Positions 22,372 through 30,738 of a DNA stretch of 39,916 nucleotides are shown here, piece by piece (the stretch's first letter is position 1; the number at the start of each line of letters is the position of its first letter). This stretch comes from Bacteroidales bacterium UBA1205 (GTDB lineage: Bacteria > Bacteroidota > Bacteroidia > Bacteroidales > WCHB1-69). The notes under the pieces were generated by a model. The model was not told the origin of the DNA. It saw only the letters and a program-made list of their open reading frames with translations, and ran no database searches. Location of the stretch: contig DBXT01000029.1 of assembly GCA_002309615.1 (NCBI GenBank), positions 1-39,916 on the forward strand, read 5' to 3'. The translations under genes and the position numbers were made by a program.

Positions 22372-22407
22372 AAAAAAATAGAACAGGGCTTATTTTTCCC
22401 TGTTCTA
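22372..22407 (-). terminator. Terminator upstream of P2
   Basis: A perfect 10-bp stem (arms 22407-22398 and 22388-22379) with a 9-nt loop is followed by seven U on the minus strand. The stem includes the stop codon of the HK97 gp10-like gene. It would stop transcription coming from the packaging genes, so the head operon needs its own promoter or readthrough. Confidence 0.9.
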
Positions 22408-22728
22408 ACTGGATAATACATCGTTCATAATTTCCTTGTACTCGCCCATATGGTTTTCAATCGCAGGTCGCAAATAAGGCTGTGCATCCATACGGCTTGT
22501 TCCCAGTTCTACATAGGGAGCATATTCTACATTTGTTCCCAAATACATTGTATCTTCATCTGTATCATGGCTTATGCTTGCTCTCAATCGTCCTGTATCT
22601 ACTGGACAATAATCGGATGCATAAGCCTCTGCAGTTAATCCCCACTCCTCTAGTATTTTTGCTTTCTGACTTTGTAACGCATTTAATACTTCATCAACAT
22701 GGCTATTTACTACTTCTATCTTTGCCAT
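22405..22728 (-). CDS. HK97 gp10-like head-tail protein
   Basis: A 107-aa protein. I chose the start at 22728 (MAKIEVVNSHVDEVLNALQS) on protein pattern; the AAGGAG is 12 nt away. The core (YCPVDTGRLRASISHDTDED, then YAPYVELGTSRMDAQPYLRP) is the HK97 gp10 signature. Such proteins complete the tail/head joint in many siphophages, but here it is directly behind the MuF-like gene rather than among the other connectors. The order suggests rearrangement. Confidence 0.8.
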   Translation of the reverse strand: MAKIEVVNSHVDEVLNALQSQKAKILEEWGLTAEAYASDYCPVDTGRLRASISHDTDEDTMYLGTNVEYAPYVELGTSRMDAQPYLRPAIENHMGEYKEIMNDVLSS

Positions 22729-23671
22729 ATACAGATTTGCTCCTTTTCCACTCTTCGTATGACACATCCGTATTACTACGTCTTCCAGACCTATCGTAAT
22801 TATGCCCTTTTATTCTAGGAACTATTCTGCATCTGCAATTATATACTTCCTCCGGCTCTCCACTTGGGTCTGCAGGATACATAAGTCCATTTGGGAATGG
22901 TTCGTCATTAGGTACTCTAACTCCATCAAGTTCTCTATGGCTCTCTCTGGTTCTTTCGTCAAGGGTAGCCATCCACTCCTTTTCAAGTTCTATACCTAAA
23001 TCTTCTGCCTCACTATACCTATCCATCTTCGCTTTGTTTTCTACTGATGTGGTATATGTACGAGCATTTCTTACAGATGCGCTCCTATCCATATTTACAA
23101 CTGTAGCCATTCTCTTTGCTATTTTAGGTATGCTTTCTCCTTGCAATATTCCCTGTATCATTTCAGATTGAATATGCTGTTTATTCCACCTCATTGCTAT
23201 CGGAGATTTTGGCTCATAATGTGGCATAAAATCGGCATTATCTGATAGTAAACTTTGAACTGCCTTTTTATCATACAAATCGAAAGATAATCCACTGCCC
23301 ATTCCCATCGCTCTATCCATTTCATAATACGCATAGTTTGCATTATATGCGTATACGTCTAATAGAGCATCATTTACAAGTTTAGCGGATATCATGTCTG
23401 TGTTTAAAATATCCTGTGCAATGGTTTCTTTTAAGTTCTGCCAATTCTTGCCCATCATAAAGTGATTAGTTCGCCATTCAATAAATTCTTGTTTGGTAAT
23501 CTCTCCACTTTTATATTTTTGCATCATAACAGCATCTTGTTTTGCAAACCTATCAAGATACCTTTGCATTTTTTCAGTTATTTCTCGCTCTGCAATGGTA
23601 AACTCTTCTCTTATTTTTTCTTCGAGTTCTTTAAGCCTCTTGTCTGTCCAGTTCATCGCTTGGTTCTTCAT
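22703..23671 (-). CDS. Minor head protein (MuF-like)
   Basis: A 322-aa protein. The N-terminal half is helical and charged (LKELEEKIREEFTIAEREIT). The C-terminal part holds the MuF signature: NARTYTTSVENKAKMDRYSE, then ATLDERTRESHRELDGVRVP and PADPSGEPEEVYNCRCRIVP. MuF proteins sit on the portal inside the head, help assembly and can carry toxin-like domains at the C-terminus; here only a short basic tail follows. It overlaps the portal gene by 41 nt, and an alternative Met exists at 23656. Confidence 0.85.
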   Translation of the reverse strand: MKNQAMNWTDKRLKELEEKIREEFTIAEREITEKMQRYLDRFAKQDAVMMQKYKSGEITKQEFIEWRTNHFMMGKNWQNLKETIAQDILNTDMISAKLVNDALLDVYAYNANYAYYEMDRAMGMGSGLSFDLYDKKAVQSLLSDNADFMPHYEPKSPIAMRWNKQHIQSEMIQGILQGESIPKIAKRMATVVNMDRSASVRNARTYTTSVENKAKMDRYSEAEDLGIELEKEWMATLDERTRESHRELDGVRVPNDEPFPNGLMYPADPSGEPEEVYNCRCRIVPRIKGHNYDRSGRRSNTDVSYEEWKRSKSVYGKDRSSK

Positions 23672-25010
23672 CGGCTATATTACCCATCCTCTGCATATCC
23701 ATAAGGTCTTTTGCCTTAAGCACATCTTCTACCATATCGGCATCGCCTAAAACGGTTAAAATCTTTTCCGTTACATAATCTTCGCCGAGATATTCGCCTG
23801 CCTGTAAAATGGTCTGTATTTCCTCGGTGCGGTTTACTATCTTTGACCGTGTATAGGTGGGGCTGTCGTCTATGCCTGCCAGTGCAAGTATCCCATCGAT
23901 AAACTGGGTAACGCAATACTCGTATTTATCTGCCTTGCTGTTTAAAGGCTCATAGCTTGCATCTATCTGCGTAGCTGTTACCGCACCGCTTGCGATATTC
24001 TTTGTATCCAGTGCCATAAAGTCCTCGTAGATATCAGCCCTCAAGCGGTCAAGTAATGCCTCACGGCTTGCATACGGTACATCCAGTGTGTGTGCCTCTG
24101 CTGTTGCACCGTTTTGGTCTACTACCGATGCTTTTACGGTCTTCATATGCTCTACAAATTTTGCAAGGTCGATATCATCCATACCGCCTGCATTGTTTAT
24201 AGTCCAATAAATCATAGATGCATCGTCTACGGTATTAGCAAAGCCCGATTTTACAAGGTCGTAGCAATCGATATTTTCACGCATACCGACAAATTCGCTC
24301 TGCTTATACTTATTACCCCATAACGGTACTATAGGGAAATTCGGGTAGTTTTCAAAATCATATATTTCTGTACCGTCTGCCTCGGTTGATTTAACCTTAA
24401 GGATGTACGCCCTTTTTTCGTTTACAATATCCCCATCGGGGTTATCCTGTTTCCATATATAATCGGTGTACCCATCCATTTCGTAAAGTGTTGCCCTTAA
24501 TGGCTTTTTGGGGTCTATCTGCCAAAACCTTATTCCTGCCTTAAGTGCGCCATCTTCTTCATCGTAAAGCGGTACAAATTCAAGGTAACTAAATACCTCT
24601 AAATGGTCTAAATTCCAAAAGCCGAAAGCGCACCTGTGAACGAGTGCCTTTTCGCCTGCATCCTGTAACTGGTTATCAAAGTCCTTACCCAATTTATCGG
24701 GGGTATCCTCTTTGCCCCACGTAACGCCGTTACCAAGTAAATACTGGTTAAGCTGTGTAACAAGCCTGTTAAAGAAATTTGACCGTAGCTTAAAGTTAGC
24801 CGTGTAGTTATCGGGCACAGCCTGTCCTGTAATGGTGTAAAGCAATTTCTGATACTCGATGATAGTACGGTTTAATCTGCGGTTATATTCATCAGCGCAT
24901 AATGCCGTTTGGTATTCATCACTACTTTTGTGCTTATTTATCGCACCCTTTATAAATTCCTTTAACGTATTGTTAGAAATTGCTGTTTGTAAATCTTGAT
25001 AGGTCTGCAT
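23631..25010 (-). CDS. Portal protein (SPP1 gp6-like)
   Basis: A 459-aa protein starting MQTYQDLQTAISNNTLKEFI with GGAGGG 5 nt upstream. Features: RLNRTIIEYQKLLYTITGQA, NFFNRLVTQLNQYLLGNGVT, an acidic FVPLYDEEDGALKAGIRFWQ loop and the SGAVTATQIDASYEPLNSKA helix before a C-terminal YCVTQFIDGILALAGI. This is the pattern of SPP1-type portals. Twelve copies form the vertex channel for DNA packaging. It overlaps the large terminase gene by 38 nt. Confidence 0.9.
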   Translation of the reverse strand: MQTYQDLQTAISNNTLKEFIKGAINKHKSSDEYQTALCADEYNRRLNRTIIEYQKLLYTITGQAVPDNYTANFKLRSNFFNRLVTQLNQYLLGNGVTWGKEDTPDKLGKDFDNQLQDAGEKALVHRCAFGFWNLDHLEVFSYLEFVPLYDEEDGALKAGIRFWQIDPKKPLRATLYEMDGYTDYIWKQDNPDGDIVNEKRAYILKVKSTEADGTEIYDFENYPNFPIVPLWGNKYKQSEFVGMRENIDCYDLVKSGFANTVDDASMIYWTINNAGGMDDIDLAKFVEHMKTVKASVVDQNGATAEAHTLDVPYASREALLDRLRADIYEDFMALDTKNIASGAVTATQIDASYEPLNSKADKYEYCVTQFIDGILALAGIDDSPTYTRSKIVNRTEEIQTILQAGEYLGEDYVTEKILTVLGDADMVEDVLKAKDLMDMQRMGNIADEEPSDELDRQEA

Positions 25011-26286
25011 AGTTCCCTCCTTTTAACGCACTATATGGGTCATCCCTTAAAACCTTGCGCCATAATAGCCGTGCAAGGCAGGCACAGCTATCGGGTGCAT
25101 CATCGTGTTCGGCATCTTCCGTGTAATCGCATATCTGCTCTATATATTCTGCATCCGTACCCTCTACAAAGTACACGTATTTCCATACAGCTTTTAAGTA
25201 CGTTGCAATCTTGATATGCTTGTTCATATCTTCCGCATAAGTTACGGTGCGCACTCCCCTATTTTTTAAATCACGTGCCACCATACCCTTATCAGCGTTA
25301 GTTTCCATATACAGTTTACCGCATAAATGCGCTTTCCACAAGCCTATAATATCATCGTAACAATCCTCTACGTGCTTGCGCCACATCCTGCCATATACAT
25401 ACAACTTACCATCCACGTAATTCATTATGGTAAACGCCGTATAATCTGCGCCATAAAATGCACTATCAACGTGGCAAAGTCCATTATATACAAGCCTAAC
25501 CTCTGCGCCTGTAGGTCTGTCGTCAAATAATACATCCTCGCTTGCAATATGCCGTAATTCGTAATTGGCACAGAATAACGCAGGTGACATACTTTCCTTT
25601 TTTTCTGCGATATCTTCGGCTGTCATTATTCCAGTATCATAGCAGGTATATTTTTCGGGGGCAGGCATAAGTGTAGATGCATCGTCACGATGCCACGGTG
25701 TAAGCGTGTTGTATATCCTACCGCCACGATTTTTAATGTTCTGCAATTCTTGGTATACCAGTTTTGTACGGTCACGCTCTGCCTTTGATATGCGGTCTTG
25801 TACGTTTATGATATCATCCGTAAATATGCGGTCAAAATGTTTACCAGTAAGCGAACCGCCCGAACCTATACCCACAAGCTGTGATGTGCCTTTTATATCT
25901 GCCGATAGGTTTGTGGATATCTCCGTGGCTGTCTTGGTGGTCTGATTTAAGTTTATGCCGTAGATGCATTGCACAAGGTATACCGTGTGTGGGTCGTCAA
26001 GTATTTTCTGCGCCTGCTTTACCACTTCCTTTACATCCGTATCAGTTTTACGCATAAACATTGTGCGCAATCTGGGTAATAATATAATTATTTCCGCAAG
26101 GGCAATCGATACGCAGGTGGTCTTATACGAATTACGGTGCGCCATAAGGCTTTTATCTTCCTTACCACGCACCATATCAATAATCCATTGTTCGTTTATA
26201 TCCACCAGTTTGTCAAAGCCTAACATTTTGGCATACTTTTTCGGATTATTTAATAAAAAATCTGTTGCTTCCTGCCTTGTAAGCAT
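24973..26286 (-). CDS. Terminase large subunit
   Basis: A 437-aa protein. A Walker A-like motif lies at H50-RNSYKTT, a Walker B-like motif at FDRIFTDDI (151-159), followed by TPWH (196-199) as the coupling region. The nuclease half begins with CHVDSAFYGADYTAF (Asp274 and Asp281). It pumps DNA into the prohead using ATP and cuts it at the end of packaging. The start overlaps the stop of the small subunit (TAATG). Length is normal for the family. Packaging type cannot be deduced from sequence alone. Confidence 0.9.
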   Translation of the reverse strand: MLTRQEATDFLLNNPKKYAKMLGFDKLVDINEQWIIDMVRGKEDKSLMAHRNSYKTTCVSIALAEIIILLPRLRTMFMRKTDTDVKEVVKQAQKILDDPHTVYLVQCIYGINLNQTTKTATEISTNLSADIKGTSQLVGIGSGGSLTGKHFDRIFTDDIINVQDRISKAERDRTKLVYQELQNIKNRGGRIYNTLTPWHRDDASTLMPAPEKYTCYDTGIMTAEDIAEKKESMSPALFCANYELRHIASEDVLFDDRPTGAEVRLVYNGLCHVDSAFYGADYTAFTIMNYVDGKLYVYGRMWRKHVEDCYDDIIGLWKAHLCGKLYMETNADKGMVARDLKNRGVRTVTYAEDMNKHIKIATYLKAVWKYVYFVEGTDAEYIEQICDYTEDAEHDDAPDSCACLARLLWRKVLRDDPYSALKGGNYADLSRFTNSNF

Positions 26287-26630
26287 TACTCATCACCTAA
26301 AACAGCCTTTTCCACTTCATCGATAACGGATTGCTCCACATCTGCCACCATAACCTTTTCTATGGGCTTTTGTCCTGCGGTATCACGCAATACCTCAAAT
26401 GCCCTTGTATCGCCTTTTAAAGCCTTTTGAAACTGTGCTATGGCTATTGCTTCCGCACCACTCTTTATTTCGCCGTTTTTGCCCTTTATATCGGTTTCTA
26501 ACAATATCTCAATGGCATTGCGCAAGTCTCTTTTTGCTCTGCGAACCTCGGCTGATTTCTGTGCACCTTTCTTGGCTTCTTCAAGGGTAAACTTGTGTTC
26601 ACTTGGTCTTAAATTCTGTTCATTAGCCAT
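26286..26630 (-). CDS. Terminase small subunit-like protein
   Basis: A 114-aa protein, EEAKKGAQKSAEVRRAKRDL, then IEILLETDIKGKN, SGAEAIAIAQFQKALKGDTR and AFEVLRDTAGQKPIEKVMVA. This matches phage small terminase-like proteins in Firmicutes. It probably binds the packaging start site in phage DNA. TAATG overlaps at both ends link it tightly to the methyltransferase and the large subunit. Confidence 0.8.
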   Translation of the reverse strand: MANEQNLRPSEHKFTLEEAKKGAQKSAEVRRAKRDLRNAIEILLETDIKGKNGEIKSGAEAIAIAQFQKALKGDTRAFEVLRDTAGQKPIEKVMVADVEQSVIDEVEKAVLGDE

Positions 26631-27850
26631 TATTCAACCTCATTGTAGGGGATTTTCTTTCCATCCCTTATCAAAAATACATCTTTATCTGTTCCCTTTA
26701 GATTTATGTATCTTTGAATGATAACATCAATATAGTGTGGGTCTAATTCACACATATAGCATTTTCTGTCTAACTGTTCACAGGCTATTAGTGTGCTACC
26801 ACTACCACCATACAAGTCAACAACTATATTTGCATCTTTACCCCATTGATTAAGTATATCAACGAGTAATGTTATCGGTTTTTGTGTCGGATGCACTCTA
26901 TTTCTTGCATCTGCTCCGTTCTCGCTTGATAAAAAGCCGAACCAATCGTGTCGAAGCATTCTGCGTTTATGTTTATTTCTGCTCCATATCAATTCAAACT
27001 CCGAACCGATTGCATCTGCTTGACTTTCCTTGCGTTTATCCCAAACAAGCCAAGAGCCTTTGTTTTTTTCTGGTAACAATTCTGCAAAATAATCAGCACC
27101 AAACAAAAACATTTCTTTAACATAATCAAAGTTTGCAAAAAATGTCGTTATCAATTCGGGCTTAAAATCCTCATTATCTCCGATAACTTTTTCGTACTTG
27201 TTACCCTCTGTATGATTTTTCCTACCTAAACTCTTCATAGAGCCTTTTATTGTGCTGAAGTCTGTATCAAGGCTCATTCCATAGGGCGGGTCTGATAATA
27301 CACAATCAGCCTTTACCCCATCCATAAGCCTATCAATAACCGTAATGTCCGTAGAATCGCCACAAATTAAGCGGTTATTTCCCAAAATATACAAATCGCC
27401 TAACTTTGCTTTTGGCTCTTCGGGTGGTTCGGGTGCTTCATCTTCCTCGATTTCTGTGTTTTCTTCTATATCTTCGGGTAATCCCCAATCAATCTCAAAA
27501 TCACTAAAATCAAGCTGTGGTATATCCTCTGCAAGTAAGTCCATATCCCACTCGGATAGTTCAGCGGTTTTATTATGTATGATTGCATATTCTTTTCGCT
27601 GTTCATCGGTTAAATGGTCTAATCGAATAACAGGAACTTCTTTCATGTGCAATTTCTTGGCGGCGGCTAATCTGCCATGTCCCTCGACAATAATATTTTT
27701 ATCGCTCCAAACTCCTATCGGGTCATTAAAACCATATTTCTGTATTGATACCATTATTTGTGATATATCATAATCAGCGTGTTTTCTCTGATTTCTTTCG
27801 TATGGTTTTAATTCCTTTATGGGTAAATATTCTATCTTGATGTTATCCAT
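26630..27850 (-). CDS. ParB-like domain fused to DNA methyltransferase
   Basis: A 406-aa protein. Residues 1-110 are a ParB/sulfiredoxin-like domain with LKPYERNQRKH and VEGHGRLAAAKKLH (box II, 55-68). Residues 150-395 are an amino-methyltransferase of the beta class: DPPY at 187-190 before DLYGGSGST at 345-353 and HPTQKP at 320-325. It probably methylates adenine or cytosine N in phage DNA to resist restriction. Co-transcribed with the terminase, so it may also mark DNA for packaging. It may be a solitary methylase: no restriction enzyme neighbour. Confidence 0.85.
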   Translation of the reverse strand: MDNIKIEYLPIKELKPYERNQRKHADYDISQIMVSIQKYGFNDPIGVWSDKNIIVEGHGRLAAAKKLHMKEVPVIRLDHLTDEQRKEYAIIHNKTAELSEWDMDLLAEDIPQLDFSDFEIDWGLPEDIEENTEIEEDEAPEPPEEPKAKLGDLYILGNNRLICGDSTDITVIDRLMDGVKADCVLSDPPYGMSLDTDFSTIKGSMKSLGRKNHTEGNKYEKVIGDNEDFKPELITTFFANFDYVKEMFLFGADYFAELLPEKNKGSWLVWDKRKESQADAIGSEFELIWSRNKHKRRMLRHDWFGFLSSENGADARNRVHPTQKPITLLVDILNQWGKDANIVVDLYGGSGSTLIACEQLDRKCYMCELDPHYIDVIIQRYINLKGTDKDVFLIRDGKKIPYNEVE

Positions 27851-27870
27851 TATTTTCTCTTGCCTTTCGC

Positions 27871-27945
27871 TTATTGCTCCACTTGCTTTTTAGCATTGCG
27901 CTCGTATGGTATCAGCTCAGATACCTTTACATTCTCAATCTTCAT
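27871..27945 (-). pseudogene. Truncated ParB-like N-terminus (24 codons)
   Basis: With a GGAG site 5 nt upstream, ATG 27945 opens 24 codons, MKIENVKVSELIPYERNAKK, and then a stop after VEQ. This matches the start of ParB-like methyltransferase proteins and parallels LPIKELKPYERNQRKH in the full gene 21 nt downstream. It is most likely a relic of a methyltransferase gene replaced by the present one. It may still be translated as a leader peptide. Confidence 0.65.
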
Positions 27946-27955
27946 TGTCACTCCT

Positions 27956-28429
27956 TTAATCAACATAATCCCATATCTCGTTTATGTGCGCATTATACCA
28001 TTCTTTATCAAGTCGGAAGTGACCATTTAAGTTGTACAATGGCGCATGTGCTTTTGTAAGACCTCTCAACAGGCAACCTTGATATGTTCCTATATCCTCG
28101 GCTATTTCTGCAATCATCGGGTCGCCCATGTATTCGTCATACTTTTTTATTGCGTCTTGAATAGATAAGCTCGGAAAGTAGTCCGCTCCGATACCTCTGA
28201 AATCGTAATTTGCACCGCTTGCGACATTGTACTTTGGTTTGAACATTCTAATCAAAAAGCCCTCAAGCCTTTTTCTGTCCGTTGTGGGGTATAACTCAAA
28301 CCGATTAAAAATCTTTTCTTTTTGTGCTATATGTTGCCCTATTCTTCTGTATAGGTTGTCAGATTCTCCAATGTAAACGAGTTCATCATCGTTATATAGA
28401 AAATATACGCCCTCTTCTATAACATTCAT
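27956..28429 (-). CDS. GIY-YIG nuclease-domain protein
   Basis: A 157-aa protein. The motif GVYFLYNDDELVYIGESDNL (residues 7-26) carries the GVY..YIG core; NLYRRIGQH supplies the conserved Arg and RLEGFLIRMFKPKYN the Glu. The second half (ADYFPSLSIQDAIKKYDEYM) is not part of the domain and is not recognised. Single GIY-YIG domains in phages may be homing endonucleases or junction nucleases. It is positioned between the metallopeptidase and the ParB remnant. Confidence 0.8.
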   Translation of the reverse strand: MNVIEEGVYFLYNDDELVYIGESDNLYRRIGQHIAQKEKIFNRFELYPTTDRKRLEGFLIRMFKPKYNVASGANYDFRGIGADYFPSLSIQDAIKKYDEYMGDPMIAEIAEDIGTYQGCLLRGLTKAHAPLYNLNGHFRLDKEWYNAHINEIWDYVD

Positions 28430-28833
28430 TCTTCCACCTTATCCCAATCTGTACCAAAACGGTCAATTATCAGCTTAAAATCCTCAAGGTCGTGCGGTAC
28501 GCAGGAATAATGCTCCTCGCCATCATCATCAACCTCGATGCCTATGTGTAACAGTTCGTGGAATATCAGTATGCGTAACTGTTCTGCGGTAAACTGTTCT
28601 ACGTTAGGCTCGAATACCGTAATAGTAAAATCAGCAGGTATACCCCACTTATACTTTTCGGCTATCTTTTCGCACTGTGCGTGTATAACCTTATGCGCAC
28701 TGGTCTTTTTGTGTTCAGATGATAAATAAACGATTGATACATTACTGTTGCGGATGTATTCCAATTCCTTTTCTTCCTGTATCAACTCTGCGCCAATCAT
28801 CGCATATTCTTCGCTGATTTTCCTTGTATCCAT
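28426..28833 (-). CDS. Putative phage metallopeptidase
   Basis: A 135-aa protein with a zinc-peptidase signature H92-ELL-H96 (LRILIFHELLHIGIEVDDDG, then EHYSCVPHDLEDF). This belongs to the known phage putative-metallopeptidase group with HELLH and a downstream HD motif. The substrate is unknown; cytoplasmic, no signal peptide. It is the first gene behind P7, with GGGAGG upstream of ATG 28833, and overlaps the GIY-YIG gene by 4 nt. Confidence 0.75.
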   Translation of the reverse strand: MDTRKISEEYAMIGAELIQEEKELEYIRNSNVSIVYLSSEHKKTSAHKVIHAQCEKIAEKYKWGIPADFTITVFEPNVEQFTAEQLRILIFHELLHIGIEVDDDGEEHYSCVPHDLEDFKLIIDRFGTDWDKVEE

Positions 28834-28861
28834 ATATGCCTCCCTTTATGTGATATAGTAT

Positions 28862-28890
28862 ATTTTACCATATTTTTTAACATTTATCAA
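28862..28890 (-). promoter_or_regulatory. Promoter P7
   Basis: The -35 TTGATA is at 28890-28885, the spacer is 17 bp and the -10 TAAAAT at 28867-28862 is preceded by TGG (extended -10). It overlaps the stop of the zinc-ribbon gene and drives the metallopeptidase and probably the packaging genes down to the terminator at 22372. Confidence 0.75.
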
Positions 28891-29068
28891 CTTGTGGCAA
28901 TCTTAATTTCTCGCAAATAAAGCTGTTATCACTTTTACCCATATCGATAACGTGGTATCTTACCCCACAATGTAAGCACCGATAATTCTGCGTTATCTGA
29001 TTATACTTTAAACCGCCCCCACATTCTTCACATATCGGTACGGTCGCCTGTATTGTTACTATCCTCAT
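28877..29068 (-). CDS. Zinc-ribbon protein (63 aa)
   Basis: The start at 29068 (MRIVTIQATVPICEECGGGL) has GGAG at 8 nt and overlaps the stop of the gene before it. Two CxxC pairs (ICEECGGG and YRCLHCGVRY) form a zinc ribbon. A third pair is absent: one Cys in FICEKLR and one at the end. Small phage zinc ribbons often bind DNA, RNA or RNA polymerase; no target is visible. Confidence 0.7.
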   Translation of the reverse strand: MRIVTIQATVPICEECGGGLKYNQITQNYRCLHCGVRYHVIDMGKSDNSFICEKLRLPQVDKC

Positions 29069-29418
29069 ATCAAAAACTCCATTCCACATTTTTCACACCT
29101 ACCGCCCATAAGTTGCCAATTTAATGTTATGGGATTGCGTATGTAGTGTGCTTTTACGCACTTTTTGCCACCGCACCCTTTCATCCGTACTGGGAAACAA
29201 TCTGATATTTCTACTTTTGTTTCCCTGCGTACCCTAAACCATTCCTGCATTTCTTTATCGGTTACTTCTACCCTTTTACCACAGGAATAACAATAATAAC
29301 TATCATCATCGCCTGTCTGCCCTATCGGTTCTGCGCATTCGGGGCAACTGGGGCGTTTATAACATTTATCCTCTCTAAAGTCGTAATCCATTCCCCATAC
29401 AGCTTGTAACTCGCTCAT
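29065..29418 (-). CDS. Multi-zinc-ribbon protein (117 aa)
   Basis: The start at 29418 (MSELQAVWGMDYDF) has AAAGGCG upstream; the longer version lies in the gene before it. Cysteine pairs at CPECAEP, YYCYSCGKR, KGCGGKKCV and GRCEKCGMEF form two or more metal sites. The middle is helical and charged (VTDKEMQEWFRVRRETKVEI). It resembles nucleic-acid binding proteins of phage early regions. It overlaps the 63-aa zinc-ribbon gene by 4 nt. Confidence 0.7.
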   Translation of the reverse strand: MSELQAVWGMDYDFREDKCYKRPSCPECAEPIGQTGDDDSYYCYSCGKRVEVTDKEMQEWFRVRRETKVEISDCFPVRMKGCGGKKCVKAHYIRNPITLNWQLMGGRCEKCGMEFLI

Positions 29419-29420
29419 AT

Positions 29421-29702
29421 TTACGCCTTTCCGTATGGTGTTTCCCACCATTCCATCGGTATTTTATGATATATTTCGTTGATATAATCTGCCCTCGTAT
29501 CCCATAATAACATCTGATTGCCTACCTGCCTGCCTTTATATGGCTTATACACCTGTATATAAATATCGCCGTTGGTGGCGTTTTCGGGTATTGTTATGGC
29601 ATTAAAGCTTTTGCTTGCTTCATCGTAGCCTTTTTGATATGCCTGTAACGGCGTTAAACCCTCAAATTCGCCTGCATTAAACAATTTCATCTTTAGGCTC
29701 AT
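29421..29702 (-). CDS. Small protein of unknown function (93 aa)
   Basis: I chose the start at 29702 (MSLKMKLFNAGEFEGLTPLQ) because the longer form starts within the neighbouring gene without a site, while GAGG lies 10 nt upstream here. The sequence continues AYQKGYDEASKSFNAITIPE, then IYIQVYKPYKGRQ and a Trp-rich end. Mixed fold, no recognised family. Confidence 0.6.
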   Translation of the reverse strand: MSLKMKLFNAGEFEGLTPLQAYQKGYDEASKSFNAITIPENATNGDIYIQVYKPYKGRQVGNQMLLWDTRADYINEIYHKIPMEWWETPYGKA

Positions 29703-29725
29703 TTTCCCTATCCTCACTTTCTGCC

Positions 29726-29908
29726 TTACATATATTGCATTTGCCATTCATCTAGTTCGTTCATAGCCTTATCTTCTTCTAAAACAACGGGTTTCCACTT
29801 TGATATAAAATCTGAATATGCTTCTTTTGTAAAATCTTTTGGCATTTCTTGGCACATTCTTTTTGCAAGATATTGAGCATATTTTATTTGTTTTTCATTA
29901 GGTTTCAT
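29726..29908 (-). CDS. Small helical protein (60 aa)
   Basis: It begins MKPNEKQIKYAQYLAKRMCQ, has a helical core and ends DEWQMQYM. The N-terminus (KPNEKQIKYAQYLAKRM) resembles the start of a small helical domain seen in phage and plasmid proteins near recombination genes. GTGAGG precedes the ATG and the stop of the neighbouring gene overlaps (ATGA). Function unknown. Confidence 0.65.
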   Translation of the reverse strand: MKPNEKQIKYAQYLAKRMCQEMPKDFTKEAYSDFISKWKPVVLEEDKAMNELDEWQMQYM

Positions 29909-30138
29909 TCTTCCTCACTTTCTGCCTTGTACTTGTCTATAATCTGCAATACAATTTTTAAATAAGTCGTTGTGTATTCAAAAGTTCCAACGTAATCTTT
30001 TGAATACCCACAAGCTTCAATAATTTCGGCTCTTATCTTATCAATCACACTTGCCCTCTTTTTGAGATATTCAAAAGCATCCTTTGTGAGTAATACTGTA
30101 TTTGTTTCCTTGAGATATTTTTCTAAAAAGTCGTCCAT
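29905..30138 (-). CDS. Helical protein sharing a module with its neighbour (77 aa)
   Basis: Residues about 31-73 (ASVIDKIRAEIIEACGYSKD, then LKIVLQIIDKYKAESEE) parallel the end of the upstream Lar-like protein (DVLDKIRAEIDEQYD, LEMALEIINKYTAEKE). The N-terminal half is not shared. It looks like a duplicated helical module. GAGGGTAAG precedes ATG 30138. Function unknown. Confidence 0.65.
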   Translation of the reverse strand: MDDFLEKYLKETNTVLLTKDAFEYLKKRASVIDKIRAEIIEACGYSKDYVGTFEYTTTYLKIVLQIIDKYKAESEEE

Positions 30139-30147
30139 TCCTTACCC

Positions 30148-30738
30148 TCACTCCTTTTCTGCTGTATATTTGTTGATAATTTCCAATGCCATTTCTAATC
30201 CCTCGGCACACGATATGTTGTATGGATATACTCTGTCATATTGTTCGTCTATCTCGGCTCTTATCTTGTCAAGCACATCTGTCTTTGGCTTTGGTGTGAT
30301 GGGTGGTAACTCCCTTAATAACTGCACCGCATCCGACACTTTGATATAAATATCTTCTTCATCGGATTTCACATTCCCTGCAAACATCATTATTTCCGTC
30401 ATAGCTTCGGCTCTGTCTATCGCATCCTCACAAGGCTCTTGCTCATAATCAAATCTTGCTTGCGCATATCCATTATCATATCCATCATCAAATGCTTTCT
30501 GATATTTTTCGCTTTCGGCTTGTTTATCTTGTACCGTTGGCTCTTGCGTTGTATTTACTCGTTTATTCCATAAAGCATAGGCATCACTCAATGATTTTGC
30601 TTTTTCTCCATCTATCCAAAGTGGATTTATGAATATACACTCTTTATTGTCATGCCATACGGAAAATGCTTTTGCATCAGACTCATATTGAATGTGTACG
30701 TCATCTCCGCAAAACGGACATTTTTTCAATTTTGTCAT
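30148..30738 (-). CDS. Lar-like restriction alleviation protein with extra tail
   Basis: A 196-aa protein. Residues 1-60 match the Lar type: LKKCPFCGDDVHIQYESDAK with a zinc-binding CPFC, one further Cys, and AYALWNKRV. In Lar-type proteins this domain reduces restriction of incoming DNA. Residues 70-130 are acidic helices (YQKAFDDGYDNGYAQARFDY), followed by the DKIRAEI module shared with the next gene. Anti-restriction is inferred from the N-terminal pattern only. Confidence 0.7.
   Translation of the reverse strand: MTKLKKCPFCGDDVHIQYESDAKAFSVWHDNKECIFINPLWIDGEKAKSLSDAYALWNKRVNTTQEPTVQDKQAESEKYQKAFDDGYDNGYAQARFDYEQEPCEDAIDRAEAMTEIMMFAGNVKSDEEDIYIKVSDAVQLLRELPPITPKPKTDVLDKIRAEIDEQYDRVYPYNISCAEGLEMALEIINKYTAEKE

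Noticed and set aside
22405..22407. Late operon blocked by terminator with no restart
   Set aside because: Promoter P5 at 21671-21699 gives a plausible restart, so no special antitermination needs to be assumed.
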